Source: Ligula intestinalis (lineage: Eukaryota; Platyhelminthes; Cestoda; Diphyllobothriidea; Diphyllobothriidae). From it: 64,000 nucleotides of DNA. Made by a program: the position numbers and the translations under genes. Under the pieces are notes generated by a model. That model made no database searches, was not told the DNA's origin, and saw nothing but the letters and a program-made list of their open reading frames with translations. The DNA lies in the NCBI GenBank assembly GCA_036362985.1, contig JAYGXS010000001.1, positions 51,365,954-51,429,953 of the forward strand. Reading direction: 5' to 3'. Positions 46,700-59,100 of this stretch are shown here, piece after piece; positions within the stretch are counted from its first letter, which is position 1, and every line of letters starts with the position of its first letter.

Positions 46700-46866
46700 G
46701 CCCGTGGCTCAAGGATTAAGGCTTTGGGCCTCTCACCAACAGGTCGTGGACTTAAGCTCCAGAGGCTGCATTACTTGGGGTTGGGCATAGTTGGCTGATG
46801 AGGGTTGGTGAGCCAGAAACGGTCGTCCCAACCTCCCTATCCTTTGTCTGCTATGTTATTCTGACG
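46700..46866 (+). repeat. tRNA-headed SINE with hammerhead-like body (copy 8, most intact ribozyme)
   Basis: The head has GTGGCTCAAGGATTAAGGC and a weakened B box GGACTTAAGCTCC. The body has TTGGGGTTGGGCATAGTTGG, CTGATGA, GGGTTGGTGAGCC, AGAAACGGTCGTCCCAACC and the tail CTTTGTCTGCTATGTTATTC. The core and GAAA are intact. Confidence 0.85.
46790..46832 (+). ncRNA. Hammerhead ribozyme candidate with compensatory changes
   Basis: Stem I is GUUGG/CCAAC (CUGG/CCAG in other copies: a C-G to U-A swap). The core is CUGAUGA, and GAAA is present. Stem III ACGGUCGU replaces AUGGCCAU (a U-A to C-G swap, plus G-U). The predicted cleavage triplet is GUC. Stem II is the weak point (GGGUU...GAGCC). Short self-complementary stem III suggests a dimeric active form. 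Confidence 0.6.
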
Positions 46867-47769
46867 ATGATTAATTCCACAGGAGTTCAATTTATTCAAC
46901 TTATCACTAGCTAAATGTCCCGAACACGTAAAATTTTACTTAAAAGGGCTTTCTAACATCGGAAAGTGGTAGAACACAGCATTTGACAGTTTGAGAAAAA
47001 ATGACACATTAAGGAAAGGTAGAAAGAAGACTTGCGATGAGATTTTTATCTCAACAACGTAGAGGCATAACACTGCGTGATATCGGAACATTGCGTTCTC
47101 GCCACTTGAAATTAATTTTAGCAAAGAATTTTCACGAGGAGCCTGCGCTATTCGGTGTACCTTAGATGCCATCTTAACCCAAGTCAGAGGTGATGCCTTA
47201 GGTTTTCATGGGATTGACTGTTTGTATGTTAGTGAAATCCATTCTAGGAGCGCGTTTAGCGGTTAACGCTAACAGCTAGGTCCGTGTCGTGACCTTTCCC
47301 GATTCATTGAAAACAAATACATGCTGACCCATTGGACAGCAGAGACCGCAGACATCATGCAGTTTTCGCAACACCCGTCTGCTCAGATCATTTTTTTCAG
47401 ATTCTGACTTTACTGTCTACGGTTTTTTTAATTTCCCGGACTAAGGCTGCCCTTGATATGCCCCTAATGCACTTCTGTCTTTTCTTCACTGTGTTTGACG
47501 ACCAACTATAAATAAATTGACGGCTGGCCAGATAATCAGGACAAATTCATACAATACTGGAAAGATCCTGTGGAGTACCGACTGTATATCGCTTAAGGCG
47601 TACTTAAAGTACTTAAAAATGAATGCTTGTAATTATCACTGAGAAAATAACCGGAATATGCGGCCCATTATAACACTTTCCCAAGATAATAGCGCATCAG
47701 ATACCGGAATAAATCCTCGGCGAAGCTGAAACAACTCATCAATTATTGAACTAGACTTAACACCTGATT
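46867..47769. other. No gene recognised
   Basis: AT-rich sequence. A 78-codon minus frame at 46936-47172 has no known motif. Confidence 0.4.
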
Positions 47770-48545
47770 CATCCCAGGTTCGCTTTCAACCTGTACGAAC
47801 AGCGTTTCGGGTTTCTTGCTTCCTCTGACGCTGTATTTAGTAGTAACGCATATGTCAAACCCTAATGATAGCAACCATCAATGCAGTACGGTACGGATAA
47901 ATAAAAAGTGAAGAACAAACTAGGTGCAAACCTTAACAATGGATACGCATAGCTAAGAACAAAGGTTTCAGCCAAATATTGCCTAAGACAAGGGTACGAC
48001 ACACGTTCAACAACGCCATACGGGTGCAGAGTGAAGCTGGTCTTGGGAGAGGGGGTGACTGTTGCTTTCTTGTGACTTTGGGGCCAATTCATGTGGCATC
48101 CGATTGGTGTGAACATTTTCCCGGGAAGGCGTGTCCTGTACAGAGGCCAAAATAGGATCGGTCAGGGGGAGGAGCTGATCTGTTAAAGTGGGTCATCGGC
48201 GGTGCGTCGTTCAGGGGAAGGTATGTTAAGGTCAACTGGACACAACAGCTGTGGCTCTAGTCCGCTTTCCTTCGTCGGATCGAGAGGGGGAGGACGGCGT
48301 GTTCAAGAGGCATTTTTGTAGTCGTGACTGTTTTGGATACGTGTTTATTCGAGTGAAATTAGTCAAGAGGGGAGGGTGACCAACATTCTTGTGGGAGGGG
48401 TTTCGGTGGACACGTGGAACATAGGAAGGGAACATTCGTATTTAGGTCAGGCAGGAAGTCACCAGAGATGGACCTGGAGAATTTCAAAATTGTTTAGGCT
48501 GAAATAACAGAGGAAATGATACTTTTCGTTTCCGCTACTGTCCTT
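47770..48545 (+). mobile_element. PLE leader / terminal-repeat copy without coding region
   Basis: Parallels the leader of the PLE at 5485-6165: AATGGATACGCATAGC, AGAGGGGGTGACTGTTGC, GTATTTAGGTCAGGCAGGAA, GATGGACCTGGAGAA and GGCTGAAATAACAG all have close counterparts in the same order. No reverse transcriptase text follows. It is a truncated or solo copy. Confidence 0.5.
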
Positions 48546-50397
48546 GTGACATAACAGTTCTATTAATTTGCTTTTACATTTGTTAAAATACACTTCTCTG
48601 GGAAGCTTTTAAGATACTTGCTATCCTTGCAGTTGCTGGAACATAAATTTTACATCGTTCAAAAAGAGCTCTCTACCGTTGATCAATACCACAAGCAACT
48701 ACTTTCAAGCTGTGTTCTCCAGTTAGCACGAACAAAAAGCACATTTTCCAAATGCAGACAATAGCGAGTTGAAATAATATTCCATTTGACCTGAGGATCA
48801 CATAACCTAGCGCGTTCGAAGGTTCCTGCAGCAACCTGAGTTGCTTTTAAAGCTGACTCAGTTGCGCCTCTGTTAAAATATTTTTGATTCGCTCAGCATA
48901 CTTCCGAAGTCATTGATTTCCACAACTTTTTCAGGTTCAGCTAAGTGGCTCTTGTATGCATCAAGAGTTTTTAATTATATGCTTCAATCTCAATAATAAC
49001 TTGAAGCCCCAATGCACAGCTATTCTGATTTAGTTTATGCTTCCTCTGTATGAAGCTTTAGGTATTGTCGGAAGCTTATCTTTATATAAACAAAATAAGT
49101 AATCATAGTTTAAAAATTTCTGTGGGAATTAGTATGATACCTTTAAAGTGGTTTTAGTAACATCAGTCCGATTTCGCTGGACTATAATAAGGCCAAGGTA
49201 GTCCTATCGATGTAAGTGGTCCCACCATCGCATGATGTGCGAAACTTTTGTCACTAACACGTGGAATACGAGAAGGACAATTTTGGAAATCCTTAAAGCT
49301 TTCGGGACATTCTCAAACCTGTCAGTTTTCAAGATTAAATGGATGTTCATTTTCACTTTTAGTTTATTTGATTGGATAACGTTTGTCATCAAATGAGGCA
49401 TAAAGGATTCATTTTGCACTGCATCGAATAACGTGCTAATTAAAGAAGATTGTCCTTTTTGAACTTATTTCTCAAATAAAAGTTTCACCTTTTTGCACCA
49501 CGCGCGCATATTAAAAATTCCTCCATTCCATTTTTGCAAAGAGGCGTCAAGTAGTTTCTTCTTGGATCCTATGCGTTCTTCTTGTGGTGTAAAAGTTCAA
49601 ATTGAGGGCGAAAACCTTATTCCTAATGCTGGACGCGAGGAAACCAATAGTTGGGAAATGCCGGCGTAGGTAAACGCCGTTTCGGTGCCACCCTCTAACC
49701 AACTGGTTTTTCCGAATCCGAGTACGCCCCATTTGTACAGTGCATATGGTATCTCATGAAATATTAACCTAGCTTTTGAACTGTGTTTTTGATTTAAAAA
49801 AGATTACGTGAACAGGGTTTTAAAAGTTAATTATTCAGCAACATAATCTCCAGATAATTCAGTCACCCCAACATGCCGACTTTTGAATAACCTTAGTTCC
49901 ATCTGGCTACAAGGACCACGCTCTTTAAAGCAGGAATACATAAGAAGCATACTTTTTACCATTGATTTTTAATGCCGTTATACATTCAAATATAGCTTGA
50001 AGAAAGCATAAATATTCCGTGTTGAGCTTATTCGGTAGAAAATTATGTTTTCTTCCAATAAATTCTTGAAGAAAGAGTGTCTTTAGGACTTTAAGAAACT
50101 CTTTTTTCTCGATCCCATAATAATTTGAAATCCAAATTGTCGTTACATTTGCATTCAACGTTTCAAATTCGCATGTCCTATACATTCTATCTGCGGAAGG
50201 TCGGGTATTTCTCTATGTCATTAGGAAGGCGCTACGCACTGCTCATAAAATTTTGCAACCGATGTGGACAATGTTGGGTACTTTGCATGCAACATTAATA
50301 AGTGGACAGATACGATGTTTCATGAATGGACATTTTACGGTCTTAAAATCTATCTTAGTTAGACACATTTTTACAACTGAAAATTACCTATCGCTGA
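48546..50397. other. No gene recognised
   Basis: AT-rich sequence. An 86-codon minus frame at 49925-50185 (Lys-rich) is unidentified. Confidence 0.4.
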
Positions 50398-50860
50398 TGT
50401 GTTAAGGCTTATGCGGTTTAATTCAAACGGCTGCGATTTTCCAGCCTCGGTTCCTTAGTGAAGAGAGTAGACGGTGGGAAGCCAGATAAGTAGGAACAAT
50501 GTATTGGGTACACAAGAGTTAGGAGAGAGTTGTTACTCGGTATGGCATGGCGTTCGGTCGTGAGGTCGTCACAGCGGTCAGCGACGCTGCCTACGCCCGC
50601 AACTTGAGGTGCGGAATCCCGAGTGTCGTCTAACCAGCAGCCCCCACTTGAGGTCTTGTGGGAGTCGGCCTGTGATTGGTTGTACCGCGCAAGGTGGGCG
50701 CAGTGTTGGCACAGGCGAGACTGGGCGTGTTAGAAGGTCGCTCAGGACACTGAGCGAGAAACGGACAGGGTGCAGGCAGTTGGGGTGACTGCGGCCTTGG
50801 CGGGTTTCAACAGAGGCGCTAACGCCTACTACATACCCTTTCTGCTAGTAGCAACTTTGA
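50398..50860 (+). repeat. R931 repeat, 5' portion
   Basis: TATCGCTGATGTGTTAAGGC, CGGTTCCTTAGTGAAGAGAG, GACGGTGGGAAGCCAGATAA, TAGGAACAATGTATTGGGTA and later TGTGATTGGTTGTACCGCGC match other R931 copies. It is GC-rich against AT-rich flanks. Confidence 0.6.
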
Positions 50861-52569
50861 CGAAGACCTACTTTGCTACCAAATGAGTTCAGAACATAAT
50901 ATTTCGTGCGTGGTCTCTATAAGCTACATTTGAATTTATAATGGCATCAAAATTCAATGGGGTAAGGTCATACTACCTAGTTAGTCCTTTTTTACGGAAA
51001 ACAGTCTTTGCGGGCGGCTAGAAAGATTCTCCTTTAAGAGCTGGTAGCCGGACGTAACTGTACTATTGCGGGATTAGACTGTACCTTAAACAATACTAAA
51101 ACCCTACCCAAGTAGTCTCTTTGAATTCTGAAAAACACATTTCAGAATTATGGTTACCATTTCACGAGATAGCGCACTTAGTGTAGGTGCATGCAAAATT
51201 GTCCACTGCAGGTAGAACCTGTTCCTAAGACGCAGCTGTGACTTGCGCATTACCTTTCTTATAGTTAGGACAACGGATGGTAAGCTACGGGCTGCAAGGC
51301 ACAGTCAGAACGACTGTTGATAGACACGGACACAAAGGTTAGCACGGCTTAGTCCACGTCAAAGCATGTCGCGCATGTGATGGCTCCTAGAATAGGATGA
51401 TAATTGCCGTAAATATTGGTTGTTAATATGTTGTAATAGGTTGTAGGCACGGTAAAATTATTTGTTTAAACTGGACATGGGTTACACAGGTCTCATTCCT
51501 TCATATCTTCTATTGGTGGGTTCCAGTTAAATATTACCAGTACGGGAAGTTAGTCGACGTGACCCACAGCTTCTGTAAAAAGCACTTGGCAGGCCTGAAT
51601 GGATTATTTGAGATCTACTGTCGCAATGCGATCAGTTTTTTTAGGGGGGGGGGGGGCTAAGCCAGTACCCGAAGCCAATCAGTATGGGGAGCGTAATATT
51701 TCGTATGATTTGCCAGTATAATCGAATTCTGGCTCAGCGCTAATATTCCGATGTCCTCTGCAGAAAAAATGCAATAGCGTACCGATTGGCAATTTTACAA
51801 GTATAAAAAAGGCTGTGGACTCGCCTAACGCAGAGTAACAGGGCGCGTCTTGTCGGGGAGGATATAAAATAGTTAGACATAATTGACGAGGTCGAGATGA
51901 CTCAATCCCTGTGACTTTATTAGCCAAAGTTACCACATTTCACACATGAGTGTAATGGAAGACTGACGATTTTGACATAAAGGAACAGCACAGAATCGGA
52001 AAACTAACGTGGATAAACGGGGTGTTCAAACTCAGCCCGACTCCACATTTTTAAGCTGCCAATTTACCAGGTGCTAACACGTAAACAAATTAACGCGTGA
52101 AGAGTAATAGGCCAGTAAATTTCTAATCTTGAGCTGCATAGTGAATGACTGACTCTACCGAAACATCAAAGTTTCATATAATCTAATAAGACCGTTAGGA
52201 AATGTTGCTTGTAGCTTTAGCCTTATCGTTGGATCACACTTCAGGAGTATACCAACAAGGAACATGTAGTTCGGCACGGCGACCTTCTTAGGTCTTTTAA
52301 CTGCACTCTTCGTCTGACCAGCATCTACAGCCGGATAAACAACAGGCACGGTCAAATCAAAGAGTCCACATCGTTGTAAAGTTGAAATATTTTCCACCAG
52401 TCACCTGGTCCGGGGTTGCTGCGATACCTATGCATCTTGGAAGAAAAACATGCTGGTCCATGTAACTTTTTGATTTGGCTTTCAATAAAACAACAGCCTA
52501 GAGATGATTTGTAATGGGCACAAAACTGCCATCCTGTTCAGTACCATCTCTGTAAGTTTACCTCTAACA
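50861..52569. other. No gene recognised; 13-base G run
   Basis: No coding sequence is identified. A G homopolymer of 13 lies at 51644-51656, a likely length-variable site. Confidence 0.45.
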
Positions 52570-55500
52570 TTATTCCTCCGCCGTGGGTTATCCGTTATCC
52601 TAACTGCTGGCTACCTGGCGCGTCTGCAGGTGGCGGATAGCTGAAAGGTCTTCGGCGAAGTTTACCTACCAAATAAGCAGGCTCCTGGGTCTGGCGAATA
52701 AGCAGTCGCGGACCAGCAGTGACAGTGGTAGGAGGGTGCTGCGGGCTGAGGTTAGGCACGCCAGAAGCAAGGGCTGACGACGGAACTTTGACATGGTGAC
52801 TGTGAGCTGCAATTAAATAAGTTCACTGTCCGCCGCTGCCTTGTGGTTAGGCTTTCTAGTCAAACCGCTAGAGGAGATAATCTAGCACAAACAATGTTAG
52901 TGACTGTTGGGAACCGTCCATAGTCAGAATTCCCAAGAAACCTCATGAACTATGTCCGATGCCTATACAACGATTCATGCTAAGGCGTCCGCGGGAACCG
53001 ACGCGCTCCACAACCTTGGTTCAGTGGTGTCGGTGAATAGTATGCGAGCTGGACTACTCAATCGGAATCGGACCCTTGTTATTAGATGCTGGAATGTGCG
53101 AACGTCCCTGGCCTCTGGTATAATATAGATGTAGATGTCTGCTGACTGTCCTTATTTATCAATTATGCATCCTGTAAATAAAGATTGCGGTGGCCAACTC
53201 ACACTTCACAATTTACCACAGTAACCCTCGTGAATTCTCCAGTAGATATAGTGTGGCGATTGCCCTCTCGCGAAATGTGCACTACTTGCCTGGGATCAAG
53301 TTAATGAACGGATGGATTATCTATGCTTGAAGAGTCACTTAAGAGCGTGAACAAACCAACTTGTTCTGTCAAACAGCGCGATAGAGACGTTTTACTTGCA
53401 GTTGCAAATGCTAGTTTCAAAGGCTTCCTCGCCCCCATCTGCTGATTGTTGCCGGAGACTGGAATAGACGGACTGGAGCTGGTTACTCAACACAGTCATC
53501 TAATTGTTAGTAAGAGATTGCTGACCCTTGTTGATCAGCATCGAATTTTTGTTAAGAACACCTGCTTACAGCACCACAACAAATATCTGCTAACCTGGTA
53601 CTTAATCGATGGACATGCAAATAGTCAGATCGGCTACACCCTACTCAATTCAAGGTTCTACGGCTGGTTTCAGATAACAGATCGTTGCGTGGTATCGGAA
53701 GTGGTAACACCCATGGGTCTCGTCAAGTTTCCGTGCGTACATGCTTGAAAGTTTACCTCTCATCCGCACCAAGAATGCCACGCACTAGAGACCTCAATGT
53801 TGCCGGAATTCGGCAAACTAGAACTGTAAAAGCTTTGAGTAGCGAAATACGGTCCTTATTTACGACCCAATCCGACGGAGATGGTACTTAATGGTGTTCT
53901 CTGAAAACGTCACTCCATGGGGCAGCTGAAAAAAAATCGTGGATACGCCAAGCGACGCCGCAGTGATTGGATCAGCGAAAGAACACTGCTGAGACAGCTC
54001 TAACTAAGTGTCTTAGTGATGACTCTTTCCACCAACTCAGAAAGATGAAAGCAAAATCGACTAGGGAGGACCGGAAGAAATACTAGGATGAAACAGCGAC
54101 CTCCATGGAGCAGGCCTCGAGAATTGGTGATACTCTGTCAACTTATCCGCAAACTTAGTGGTAAGCTCTCTTCACTGAGTAACTCAGTTCGTGAAACGAA
54201 TGGCGGCTTTATTACTGGCAACTCGGTCAAGATCGAGAGCTGGCGTTAGCACTTGAAAAACATCCTCAGCTTCGATACGGAAACCAGCATCCTCTTGCTC
54301 CCATCTGCAGTGCAGTCTCTTCCCTCTCTTACTTGTCCAGTGTCATGTGACCCGTCCTCTGTAGTCACATAAGCCATACCAAAACTGCACAACAATAAGA
54401 CACCTAGAAGGTTCGGTATGCCCACTTCAATTTAAAAGTTCTTTGTCGACACGCTGGCGCCTTGGCTCCATTTGCTAATTGGAGAAGCGTGGAGACAACG
54501 CCGTTCTCGATCAATGGAATTGAGGCATCATTTTACCTGTCTACAGGGAGATAAAATAAGACGCGACAACTACCGCAAAATAAATCTTATAGATGGCGCT
54601 GCGAAGATTTTCCTTACTGTTCTTCTCAAGCGATTCCAGTCTGCGTATGACTCCATGACGCGGCCTAACCGAGACGGATTTCGTGCTGGGCTTGGATTCA
54701 TATGCTAGTTATTCACACTGAACACCTTTGAATTCAGCCAAAGCTACCAACAACTAACGGCAGTCTGCTTCGTTGAATTTGCCACTGCGTTCGATTCCAA
54801 CAACAGTTAATCTTTATGGTGGAGAATTGCATTAGATGGTGGACCATCAAAAATAATCACCATGATCAAGATATACTACCGCTCCACCATTGCGCGGATT
54901 CTAGCGCACAAAAACCTCTCAGAACCTTTCACTATTCGGTCTGGCGTTCGACAAGGCTGTGCTCTGTAGCTCACTCTATTTAACTAGGCTATTGACTGGA
55001 TGCTCATTTAGGCCCTATATGAAGATGATGGTACTGTTTACACCAGGCGCAGTTTCACTGATCTCGACTATTATATCGCTTTACTAGCTTTAAGCTTTGG
55101 CGATCTACAGTTTGCGGTGTCACTTGTGAACGAGGTCAATAAGTCGGTCGGTTTGTTCATAAAGGCTGAGAAGACCAAAGTGTTCTCATGCTACATCCCT
55201 GCTCGAAAGAAGAAACCGCTCGAGATTAATGGCTATTAACTTGAAGAAGTACACAATTTTAAATACTTCGGAGCGATGTTGCTGTCGAATGCACATAATA
55301 AGGATGACATTGTCTCCCGAATCGATGGAGCTCGTCGAGTGTTCTCGAGCCTTAGAAAGTGCCTATGGACCTGACGCGATATTTATATTGCCATAAAAGA
55401 TTTGCGTGTACAATACATCCGTTTCGTCTGTCCTTCTCCGTGTTTGTGAATGTTGGGCTATGTGCATAGAAGACGAAAGAAAACTGGAAGTCTTTGACCA

Positions 55501-55835
55501 CTACTGCCTGAGGAACATCCTTCGGGTGAAGTACACCGACTTCGTCTCAAATAAGATAATTCGTACTCACTGTGACAACATCGCAAGGATATTCCAGGCC
55601 ACTCAAGAAAGACGACTGAGGTGGTTTGGACCAGCTCTTTGTCGTCAAGCTCACGAGCTCAGTGGTACTGCCTTCGACCCGACACCGAAACCCAATTGCA
55701 GGCGTCGAAGAGGTCAGCTCAAAACCCGGTTTAAATTAGTCCGTCAGGATACAAAAGTGGTTCTTGGAACTTTGGTATGCGGCCTCTGGCGTCGGTGAAG
55801 GAAATGCATTGAATTGTCTGGGTCTGCTGCCACGT
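52570..55835 (+). mobile_element. RTE-type LINE, near full length, dead
   Basis: A GC-rich 5' region (52570-53060) leads to an apurinic-endonuclease start, LVIRCWNVRTSLAS. This is followed by ADCC and, further on, QHHNKYLLTWYLIDGHANSQ and IGYTLLNSRFYGW, where the family has SDH-type motifs. Reverse transcriptase text follows: EIRSLFTTQSDGDG, RRDNYRKINLIDGAAKIF, IRSGVRQGCAL-like sequence, TDLDYYIALLALSF, INAEKTKVFS-like text, then LRVKYTDFVSNK and RRLRWFGP. The catalytic acidic pair expected in FADD/YADD is deleted (DLDY-YIALLA). Many stops and frameshifts. About 3.27 kb, the expected size for RTE. It lies just downstream of ABT1. Confidence 0.85.
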
Positions 55836-56015
55836 ATCATCACGTGTGGATAATAACCATTCGGGAAATCATCGAGGCCAGTTACATCAGTCATGATCAC
55901 AAACGTAGCAAGTAAGTACAAGTAAAAGGAGATTGGGGGAGGAAAGGCTGGGTAATTATTACTGTACAGTGTCATAGATATACAAGATGAAGTGCGTCAA
56001 GTAGAAAAGTGGTAG

Positions 56016-56184
56016 CTAGAGTCCCCCAGAGAACAAATTTTCCATGAAATTCTTGTCAGTCAGAGCCGAAAACCCTTCAATGCCCTCCGGCGCAGTTCGA
56101 CTAGAGCGGGCCAATCGCTCTTCGATCTCTTCTACGGTTGGTTTCTGGTGAGCTTCAAGGTCAATGGGACGTCGTTCCTTGAAA
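56016..56184 (-). CDS. ABT1: ABT1 exon 3
   Basis: The acceptor is TTTTTCCTCTGTAG|T. The first base completes the split Arg codon. The exon encodes FKERRPIDLEAHQKPTVEEI, then ERLARSS, and ends NFMENLFSGGL before the stop at 56016-56018. The PTVEE and final FxxxLFxG text match the C-terminus of the family, which is why I join this exon across 3.76 kb. Confidence 0.85.
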
Positions 56185-59100
56185 CTACAGAGGAAAAATA
56201 CGCAACTTGGATGAAGGTTTCTAGACAACCATATGATTAAAGTATGTCCACACGCAGTACCACCGTTGTAAAGAAACATTTTATTGCCTGACAGAGCTTC
56301 AAAACACTAACTTAAAAAAAGGAATTGACCCAGTAACTCAAAAGGCACAAACTCCGAAAAATGACTATGAACCAAAATTGAAATTTGGCCAGTAATGAAT
56401 CATCGCTACAACAATAAGCCAGTTGTGGTCGATAACCACCTCAACTATTTGATAATAGATCTGGAATTTTGCGTGATGGTATCCTGTCACCTATTTTATT
56501 CAATGACGTCAAGGACTGGATTCTTTGAAGAGCGACGTTGTTGTCAAATGGAGAGAGTATGGAAGACATCTTATCCAGAATCTATGCTGTTTTTAGGGTT
56601 GTCATAATTCTTAGAAAAAGTCACAGAACCAGACGGGACATCTGGATAGCGATGATGATTCATGTGCAGCAGGCATCCGACCTGTCAGCCGTTCTACACG
56701 ATTGTGAATTCTGGGTTGTGCGCGTTGAAGACTATCGAAAGCTGGAGATGTTAAGCGACCGTTGCCCAATAACAAACATTCGAGTGAAGTGTGTTGTCTA
56801 CAAGTACAAGTACAAGTAAGTGTTGTCTACATTTCGAACTAGTCGGTCTGCGCTCTCTGCGACACCATTATGAGGTTAGTTCAAGCCAACTAAGAAAAAA
56901 ATCAGGCGGTTTAGTCGCATTCCTTGTCGTTATGGGTTCAATGCTTCTGTTTTCGATCCGATGCGATTACCGACATAGAGGGGTCAAAGAAGAGGCCGAG
57001 ATAAAATAGGCTTTAACGCATCACGTAACGCGAATTCGTGGATTCTGTAGTGCATTCCGTTCGAATCACACATTCTCCTATCTCGGCAGAACAAAACTTT
57101 CTGATCAGTATATGAGGTAGACCGTTTCGCACACTGCCTAGTTAGTGTACACACTAGGTCTACAATTTTTGCCTCGTGAGGAAAAACGTTAGAATCGAAT
57201 GCAGGCTTACTTCACGAGTGAATGGAACTGACTGTATGTAACGAACACGTGCTTCCAGCACCACAACAAATACTTGCTGACCTGGTACTCAAACGACGGC
57301 CATACAACTAGTCAGATTGACTACATTTTAGTCAGCTCAAGATTCTACAGCTGGGTTCACGATAGTTGGTCGCTGCGTGGTGCTGAGACTGGTAAAGCCC
57401 ATGGCTTTGACAATGTCCTTGTTCGCACACGCTTGAAAGCTCACCTCTCATCTGCACCCAAAATGCCACGCGCTGGACACCTCAATGTCACCAAAATTTG
57501 GCAACCCAATACCGCTAAGGCCCTGAGCAGAGAAATCCGGTCCTGTTTCACGACCCGAGTGGACGCAGAAGTGAGTAGCCAATGGTCCTCTCGGAAAACG
57601 TCAGTCTATGGGGCAGCCGAGAAAATTTTTGGATGCACCCAGCGGCGCCACAATGGTTGGATGAGCGGACGGACTCTGCAGTTGTCTGAAGAGACAGCTC
57701 GACCTAGGGACCGTAAAGATTATTCCTTCCGCCAACTAAGAAAGATGACAGCAAAATTGGCCAGAGAAGACCGAAAGAAATAGTGGGCTTAACTAGCAAC
57801 ATCCATGGCGCGTGCCGCGAACGTTGGTGATACTCAAAAGCTCTACCAACTTATTCGCAAGGCTAGTGGTAAGCTGTCATCAACTGAGTGACTCAGTTCG
57901 TGAAATGAATGGCGGCTTTATTACTGGCAACTCGGCCAAGATGGAGAGCGGACGTTAGCACTTGGAACACATCCTCAGCTTCGATACGGAAACCAGCATC
58001 CTCTTGCTCCCATCTGCAGTGCAGTCTTTTCCCTCTCTCACTTGTCCAGTTTCATGCAACCCGTCTTATGAAGCAGAAATCGCTGATGCCATAAAGAGGC
58101 TGCGCAACAATAAGGCACTTGGAGAGGACGACATACGCGCTGAAATCTATAAGTCGTGTGCAAAACTCTGGCGACTGGAAAAGCATGGAGAGACGAGGTT
58201 GCCCATGATGACTGGGCTCAGGCATCCCTGTGCCTGTCCACAAGAAGGGAAATAAAACAAGATGCGAGAACTACCGCAAAATAAGTCTTATAGGTGTCGC
58301 TGCGAAGATTTTCTTTTCTTCTCGAGCGATTCCAGTCTGTCTATGAGCATAGGACGCAGCCTAACCAAACTGGATTTCGCGCTGGGCCTGGACCTGTAGG
58401 CTAGATATTCACAGTGAAACAGACCCTTGAATTCAGCCGAAGCTACCAACAACCAACGGTCATCAGCTTTTTTGAATTTGGCGCTGCGTTCGACTCCGTC
58501 TGACGTAACTCCCTATGGCGGATAATGGCATTTGATGGTGTACCACCAAAAAAATCACCATGATCAAGGCATACTGCGGCTCCACCGCTGCGCGGGTTCT
58601 AGTACATAACCTCTCAGAACCCTTCGCTATTCGGTCTGGCGTTAGACAAGGCTGTGGCCTGTCGCCTATCCTCTTTAACTACGTCATGGACTGGGTTCTC
58701 GAGATGGTCCTACACGAAAATGACGGCATTTAGCTTGCACCCGGGCGGCGGTTGACTGAACTCGACTATGTCGATGATATCGCTTTACTAGCATCAAGCT
58801 GTCGCGATCTCCAGTCTATGGTGTTACGGGTGAACAATGTCGCGAAATCGGTCGGTTTGTCCATAAACGCTGAGAAGACCAAAGTGTTCTCATGCTACAC
58901 CCCTGCTGGAGAAAAGGAACCTCTCGAGATTAATAGCTACCAACTTGAAGAAGTATACAATTTCAAATACTTCGAAGCGATGTTGCTGTCGAATGCACAG
59001 AATAAGGATGACATTGTCCCCCGAATCGATGCAGTTTGTCGAGTGTTCTCAAGCCTTAGAAAGTGCCTATGAACCGACACGATATTTTTAGTGCCACAAA

